A stretch of DNA of 64,000 nucleotides, taken from contig JANDLU010000005.1 in NCBI GenBank assembly GCA_024330215.1, forward strand, positions 19,703 through 83,702, given 5' to 3'. The stretch is from Candidatus Gaiellasilicea maunaloa. Lineage in GTDB: Bacteria > Actinomycetota > Thermoleophilia > Gaiellales > Gaiellaceae. Positions 59,725 through 64,000 of the stretch are shown in pieces. The stretch's first letter is position 1. Each line of letters starts with the position of its first letter. A program made the position numbers and the translations under genes. The notes below the pieces were generated by a model, which saw nothing but the letters and a program-made list of their open reading frames with translations, made no database searches and was not told the DNA's origin.

Positions 59725-60388
59725 GATCGGCGAAGCCGATCTTGGCCAGCGCCTGGTCGAGCGGGATGATCCGCTCCTCGTTGGCGTCGTCCACGCTGAA
59801 CGGGCCCACTTCCGTGCGCCGAAGCGTCGTGCAGTGGCCGCCGAGTGCCTCGGCGATCGCCCGCACGTACGTCCCCGAGCTGACTCGCAGGTCGAGCCGG
59901 ATCGAGTCGTCGCGAGCTGCGACGACGTCGAGCGCGTCCACCCGCGAGCGACGCAGCGGCATCTCGACGGCGATGCCGCGGCGGTGCAGGCGGTAGGCGC
60001 GCTCACCGCCGATCTTGACCGCGGAGGCGGCCGGGATCGGCAGCTCGATCTCCCCGCGGAGGTCCTCGAGCAGCCGCTCGAGCTCCGCGTGCGGCGGTGG
60101 CTCGTGCCGCTCCACGAGCTCTCCCTCCGGGTCGCCGGTCGTGGTCCGCGCCGTCAGGTCGACGTCGACGAGATAGCGCTTGGGGAGGCCGACGAACGAT
60201 CCCGCCAATCGTGTCGACCGCCCGGACAGCAAGAGCAACAAACCTGTCGCGAAAGGATCGAGAGTTCCGGCATGACCCATCCTCGTACCGGTTTTCAGCC
60301 GGACGCGGTTGACGATCGCGAACGAGGACGGGCCTGCCGGCTTGTCGACGAGGATGATCCCGCTCGGCTCGAGGCCCCTCGGCGGCAT
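59717..60388 (-). CDS. truB: tRNA pseudouridine-55 synthase
   Basis: Makes pseudouridine 55 in the T-loop of tRNAs. Length 223 residues. GHAGTLDPFATGLL carries the catalytic Asp near residue 43. KRYLVDVDL, AASAVKIGGERAY and RVSSGTYVRAIA are the other conserved segments. It lacks a long C-terminal PUA domain, as in short actinobacterial forms. Three bases after nrnA. Confidence 0.95.
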   Translation of the reverse strand: MPPRGLEPSGIILVDKPAGPSSFAIVNRVRLKTGTRMGHAGTLDPFATGLLLLLSGRSTRLAGSFVGLPKRYLVDVDLTARTTTGDPEGELVERHEPPPHAELERLLEDLRGEIELPIPAASAVKIGGERAYRLHRRGIAVEMPLRRSRVDALDVVAARDDSIRLDLRVSSGTYVRAIAEALGGHCTTLRRTEVGPFSVDDANEERIIPLDQALAKIGFADLG

Positions 60389-60391
60389 CCT

Positions 60392-61384
60392 TTACGGTCG
60401 CGCTTCGGAGAACGACCGGAGGAGGAACGCCGTGATCTCCTCGATCGAGTCGTCGCTCGAGAAGCCGGCCGCCTGCGGATGGCCGCCGCCGCCCGACTTG
60501 CGCGCGATCGCGGAGACGTCGAGCTCGTCGTGCGAGGCTCGCAGCGAGATCCGCCTGGCCGGGCTGCCGCCGCGCGGAGGCTCCCTGATCAGCGCCGCCA
60601 TCTCGGCGCCCTCGACGGCGCGCAGCGTGTCGATGATTCCCTCCGAGTACGGCTCCACGGCACCGACCTGCGCGAAGTCGTCCCTCAAGAGGTAGGAGAC
60701 GACGAGCGACCCGCCCGCGTACACCTGCGCACGCTCGAGCGCGCGCGCGAGCAGCTTCAGCTTCGCGAACTGGATGCTCTCGTAGACGCCTTGGAAGACA
60801 CGCTGGACGTCGGCGCCGGCCTCGACCAGCTCGGCCGCGAGGCGCAGCGCCTTCGCAGTCGTGTTCGAGTACTGGAAACGCCCCGTGTCCGTGACGAGGC
60901 CGACGTAGAGCGGCTCGGCCAGCTCGGGGGTCAGCTCGAGGTCGAGCTCGCGGAAGACGTCGCGCAGTACCTCGGCCGTCGAGGAGGCTTCGGCGTCGAC
61001 CAGGTTGACGTCGCCGAAGCGCGAGTTGTCGTGATGGTGGTCGAGGTTGATCGTGCTCGAAGCTCGCTGCAGGATCGCGCCTTCGGGGCCGATCCTGCTC
61101 TCGTTCGCGCAATCGACGAGCATTAGCACCCGCCCATCCACATCGGCCGGAGCCGTGCGCTCCAGCTCGGCGAAGTCGAGGAAGCGGTACTCGCCCGGGA
61201 GCGGAGCCTCGCCGGCGAGGAACATGACGCTGTCCTTCCAGAGCCCGACGAGTGCGCGATGAACGGCGAGCAGCGAGCCGAGTGCGTCGCCGTCGGGATT
61301 CTCGTGCGTCGTCAGCAGGAAGCGATCGTTGGCTCCGATCGCCGCCACAACCGCGGCAAGATCAGTGGCCGTCGTCGTCGTCAC
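60392..61384 (-). CDS. nrnA: DHH-family oligoribonuclease/pAp phosphatase
   Basis: Protein of 330 residues degrading short RNA oligonucleotides (nanoRNAs) and 3'-phosphoadenosine-5'-phosphate. The DHH motif is DHHHDN near residue 116, with ENPDGDALGS near 28, and GGGHPQAAGF near 308 in the DHHA1 domain. GTG 61384 overlaps rbfA by 23 bases. Lies in the usual rbfA-truB neighbourhood. Confidence 0.93.
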   Translation of the reverse strand: MTTTTATDLAAVVAAIGANDRFLLTTHENPDGDALGSLLAVHRALVGLWKDSVMFLAGEAPLPGEYRFLDFAELERTAPADVDGRVLMLVDCANESRIGPEGAILQRASSTINLDHHHDNSRFGDVNLVDAEASSTAEVLRDVFRELDLELTPELAEPLYVGLVTDTGRFQYSNTTAKALRLAAELVEAGADVQRVFQGVYESIQFAKLKLLARALERAQVYAGGSLVVSYLLRDDFAQVGAVEPYSEGIIDTLRAVEGAEMAALIREPPRGGSPARRISLRASHDELDVSAIARKSGGGGHPQAAGFSSDDSIEEITAFLLRSFSEARP

Positions 61385-61748
61385 TGCCGTCTGACCCGGC
61401 GACTCGGGAGGCTGCAGGGGCGAGCTCGTCGATCAACGCCGACATGCGAACGCCCTCCTCGACGGAGCGGTCGTACTCGAACGCGAGCTGCGGGGTCCGT
61501 TTCAACCGGAGCTCGCGTGAGATCCGCGCCTGGAGGACTCCGTGCGCCGCTTCGAGGCCGGCCAGGCTTCGCTGCTGCTTCTGAGGGTTGCCGAGCACGC
61601 TGACGAAGACGCGAGCATGCCGCAGGTCGGGCGAGGTGACGACGCCGGTGACGGTGACGAAGCCGATCCGCGGGTCTTTGAGCTCGGGCACTGCCTCCGA
61701 GAGGATCTGGCGCACCGATTCGTTCACCCTGCGCATCCGCTCGGTCAT
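61362..61748 (-). CDS. rbfA: 30S ribosome-binding factor A
   Basis: Small KH-type protein of 128 residues for maturation of the 16S rRNA 5' end and cold adaptation. RMRRVNESVRQILSE and LKDPRIGFVTVTGV are the typical opening. An acidic C-terminal tail (SDGSDDDDGH) follows. ATG 61748, 40 bases from the divergent LVIVD gene. Confidence 0.95.
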   Translation of the reverse strand: MTERMRRVNESVRQILSEAVPELKDPRIGFVTVTGVVTSPDLRHARVFVSVLGNPQKQQRSLAGLEAAHGVLQARISRELRLKRTPQLAFEYDRSVEEGVRMSALIDELAPAASRVAGSDGSDDDDGH

Positions 61749-61788
61749 CGTCCTAACTTATCGGGCCTACAGCCGTCACGGCACCACA

Positions 61789-63054
61789 ATGGGCCGCCGT
61801 CTGGTTGTCGCCGTGCTTCTCACGCTCGCCGTGAGCGGCGCGGCGCTCGCGGCCGGCGACCAGACCGACGCGCGCTTCGAGGTGCTCGCCCGCGCGCCCG
61901 CCCCCGGCGGCTACAGCGGCGACGTCGTCCTCCATCGGGGACATGCCTACCTGTCGAGTCACCGCGGCGCCGGCGCATGTCCCGCCCAAGGCGTGCGGGT
62001 CTTCTCGCTCGCCGATCCGCGACGTCCGCGGCGACTTGCAGCCTTCGGCCGGATCGCGAGAACCTGGACGGAGAAGACGATCGTCCGCCACGTCGAGACC
62101 CGCTCGTTCCGCGGCGAGCTCGCGGTGACGAGCGTCCAGGCCTGCGCGCCCGGCTCCTTCCAGGGATTCGCGCTCTACGACGTCACGCGACCTGCCCGCC
62201 CGCTCGAGCTCGCACGCTTCCGCACGGATCCGCGGGGCTCTCACGAGCTCTGGCTACAGCCGGTCGGATCCAGGGTCTACGTCTACACGGCGATCGTCGC
62301 GTCCGAGTTCCGCAGCTCGCCGGACGGCACGACACCGGGCGAGCCGGACTTCCGAATCGTCGACGTCAGCGACCCGCGCAAGCCGGTCGAGGTCGGCGGC
62401 TGGGGTGCCTGGAAGGAGCTCGGGGTCGCACCGTTCGCCGATCCGAGCAATCGGCTCCAGGGCAACTTCGTCCATTCCGTCGGCGGCGACGGCAAGCGCG
62501 CATATCTCTCCTACTGGGACCTTGGCACGGTCGTCCTCGATGTCTCGAAGCCCTCTCGTCCTCGCTACGTCGGGAGGACGCGCGGCGACGTGGACAACTC
62601 GCACTCCGCCTGGCTCGGCCGAGACGGCCTCCTCGTCGAGACGCACGAGACGCGCGGCGGGACGGCGACCCTCTACCGCCGCGGCGCCGGCGACCCGGTG
62701 CGGCTCTCGACGTTCGCGCTTCCGGACGCCGTCGTGCGCGAGGGCCATCGGGTGGGCGGGATCGCGCCGGTGGCGGGGCTCGATCTCTCCGACAGCGTCC
62801 ACGACGCGAAGCTCGTCGGCGGGCTCGCTCTTTTCTCCTGGTACGGCCAGGGCGTCGTCGCGGTGGACGTCTCCGATCCGCGCCGGCCGCGATTCCTGGC
62901 GCGGTTCCTCTCCCGGCCGGAGCCCGATCCGGGGCGGCTCCTCTGCCCCGGCCGACGCTGCACCGCGGTCTGGGGTGTCGATATCGAGGGCGAGACGATC
63001 GTCGCCTCCGACCTGATCGGCGGGCTCTGGGTGCTCAGGCTTCGCAGGACGTGA
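61789..63054 (+). CDS. Secreted LVIVD-repeat beta-propeller protein
   Basis: Protein of 421 residues with a signal peptide (basic MGRRL, hydrophobic core to about 21, AALAAG). At least five repeats of about 45-60 residues carry the VxDVSDPRxP pattern: VFSLADPRRP, LYDVTRPARP, IVDVSDPRKP, VLDVSKPSRP and VDVSDPRRP. Four cysteines may form disulfides outside the cell. These propeller-like repeats are of unknown function and often found on cell surfaces. ATG 61789; the likely promoter is in the 40-base gap shared with rbfA (TAACTT/TATCGG). Confidence 0.8.
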   Translation: MGRRLVVAVLLTLAVSGAALAAGDQTDARFEVLARAPAPGGYSGDVVLHRGHAYLSSHRGAGACPAQGVRVFSLADPRRPRRLAAFGRIARTWTEKTIVRHVETRSFRGELAVTSVQACAPGSFQGFALYDVTRPARPLELARFRTDPRGSHELWLQPVGSRVYVYTAIVASEFRSSPDGTTPGEPDFRIVDVSDPRKPVEVGGWGAWKELGVAPFADPSNRLQGNFVHSVGGDGKRAYLSYWDLGTVVLDVSKPSRPRYVGRTRGDVDNSHSAWLGRDGLLVETHETRGGTATLYRRGAGDPVRLSTFALPDAVVREGHRVGGIAPVAGLDLSDSVHDAKLVGGLALFSWYGQGVVAVDVSDPRRPRFLARFLSRPEPDPGRLLCPGRRCTAVWGVDIEGETIVASDLIGGLWVLRLRRT

Positions 63055-63173
63055 CCCTCCCAACCGATCCGCGTGTGTAGCACGACGCCACCGCCGTCCA
63101 CAACTCGTCGTCGCCACCCGCGGCTTCACCCGACACGCCGCTCTCGGTACATGCAGAGCTAGACTCGCGCCTC

Positions 63174-63950
63174 GTGTTCACCGTTGAGCAGCGGGATGTT
63201 CTGCGCGAGCAGATGCTACGGCTCGCGGAGGAGGATGAGCGCGTGGTTGCCGGAGCCGCTGTGGGCTCGCTTGCCGTAGACGACGGCGACCGCTTCTCCG
63301 ACTTGGACCTCACCTTCGGCATCGCCGACCACGTGCCGGTCGCTGACGTGCTCGATGACTGGACGCTCACGCTCATCGACGAGCTCGACGCGGTGCACCT
63401 TGCCGACCTCGAGCGCGGTCCGACCACCTACCGCGTGTTCCTGTTACCGGACGCGCTTCAGTTCGACCTCTCGTTGACGCCGGCGACTCAGTTTCGTCCC
63501 GCAGGACCACGATTCCGGCCTCTGTTCGGCGATGTAGCGGCGGCCGCTGCGGAGGCGCTCGATCCACCGGTCGCAGGGACCCTCTTCATTCCCACGCCGC
63601 CGGTCCCGGGGGACCTCTTTGGTTGGGGCGTCATCTATGCGCTCCACGTGCGCGCCTGCATCGAGCGCGGGCGTGTCTGGCAGGCCGAGCATTACGTCGG
63701 CGCCGTGCGCGACCACGCGCTCTCGCTTGCCTCCCTCCGCCAAGGGCTACCCGCGGTGCAGGCGCGCGGCTACGACGACCTTTCCGCTGACACCCTTGCT
63801 CGATTCGACGATGCTCACGTCGGTGCGGTGGAGCCCGATGCGCTTTGGAAGGCTCTCGCCGCCTCCGTTCTCGCGCTCATGCGCGAGGGCGCGGAGGCGC
63901 GTCTACCGCACGCGGATACCGTCGCGCAGCGGCTCGCTGAGCTTCGCTGA
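63174..63950 (+). CDS. Nucleotidyltransferase-fold protein (aminoglycoside adenylyltransferase-like)
   Basis: Protein of 258 residues. GSLAVDDGDRFSDLDLTF near residues 31-48 is the nucleotidyltransferase motif (GS, then DxD). The Asp in LQFDLSL near 99 is a plausible third metal ligand. A helical C-terminal domain follows. It may adenylylate a small molecule such as an antibiotic, or be an unrelated nucleotidyltransferase; no substrate can be read. GTG 63174. The 119-base gap before it shows no clear promoter. Confidence 0.75.
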   Translation: MFTVEQRDVLREQMLRLAEEDERVVAGAAVGSLAVDDGDRFSDLDLTFGIADHVPVADVLDDWTLTLIDELDAVHLADLERGPTTYRVFLLPDALQFDLSLTPATQFRPAGPRFRPLFGDVAAAAAEALDPPVAGTLFIPTPPVPGDLFGWGVIYALHVRACIERGRVWQAEHYVGAVRDHALSLASLRQGLPAVQARGYDDLSADTLARFDDAHVGAVEPDALWKALAASVLALMREGAEARLPHADTVAQRLAELR

Positions 63951-64000
63951 CGAGCCGTAGGCTTCTCCTCGAGCTCGCCGCCTGCCTGCTCAGCTACAGC

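Overview
The window is a strongly GC-rich bacterial chromosome segment, densely coded, with many GTG and TTG starts and many 4-base GTGA/ATGA overlaps. Gene order points to an actinobacterium: rbfA-nrnA-truB-ribF-(zinc ribbon)-rpsO-pnp-M16 peptidase-dapB-dapA-rnj-ftsK-rodZ-cinA-recA-recX-rny-miaB-miaA-dapF-hflX follows the classical actinomycete chromosomal order. A single-motif RsiG-type anti-sigma protein, RNase Y together with RNase J, the succinylase lysine route and the compact gene set suggest a deep-branching class (Thermoleophilia or a relative) rather than Streptomyces or Mycobacterium. This placement is an inference. No rRNA, tRNA, CRISPR array, prophage or transposase was seen.

Layout. 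1-845 (-): 3'-truncated HutF-like deiminase. 865-5654 (+): pgsA, an NDP-sugar pyrophosphorylase/phosphomannomutase fusion, then a promoter followed by an RsiG-like protein, a GarA-like FHA protein and an FtsR-like MerR regulator. 5675-8314: apt and small or unrecognised proteins. 8344-15419: uppP, two convergent sigma-70 factors, a stand-alone class II glutamine amidotransferase, a homing-endonuclease-repeat protein, and murT-gatD for peptidoglycan amidation. 15422-19210 (-): PLP decarboxylase, Nudix, dut, hflX. 19238-22217 (+): dapE, dapC, dapD. 22229-32388 (-): dapF, miaA, a tyrosine phosphatase, an epimerase, miaB, HIT, rny, recX, recA, cinA. 32443-39997 (-): rodZ-like gene and a complete nucleoside-type ABC importer with two BMP binding proteins. 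40102-48607: ftsK, MFS, nucleoside hydrolase, rnj, dapA. 48632-53418 (-): amino-acid permease, HIT, a MerR-ArsC fusion, dapB, M16 peptidase. 53581-54205 (+): a vapBC toxin-antitoxin pair. 54239-61748 (-): pnp, rpsO, ribF, truB, nrnA, rbfA, with ggt on the + strand. 61789-63950 (+): a secreted LVIVD-repeat protein and a nucleotidyltransferase.

How the genes fit together. Six steps of diaminopimelate/lysine synthesis (dapA, B, D, C, E, F) sit beside cell-wall genes (murT, gatD, uppP) and division or shape genes (ftsK, rodZ, ftsR-like). RNA processing and decay (rnj, rny, pnp, nrnA, rbfA, truB, miaA, miaB) forms a second theme. The BMP/ABC importer plus nucleoside hydrolase suggests nucleoside salvage.

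Most unusual points. DapF has serine at both catalytic cysteine positions. The RsiG-like protein carries one exact c-di-GMP signature beside the GarA/FtsR pair. An intergenic element occurs twice and holds the stop codon of one gene and the start of the next. Several intergenic regions hold pairs of near-perfect palindromes private to each locus. A likely minus-strand small RNA ends in an intrinsic terminator near 7.9 kb. The phosphomannomutase half of the fusion protein has lost its catalytic loops.
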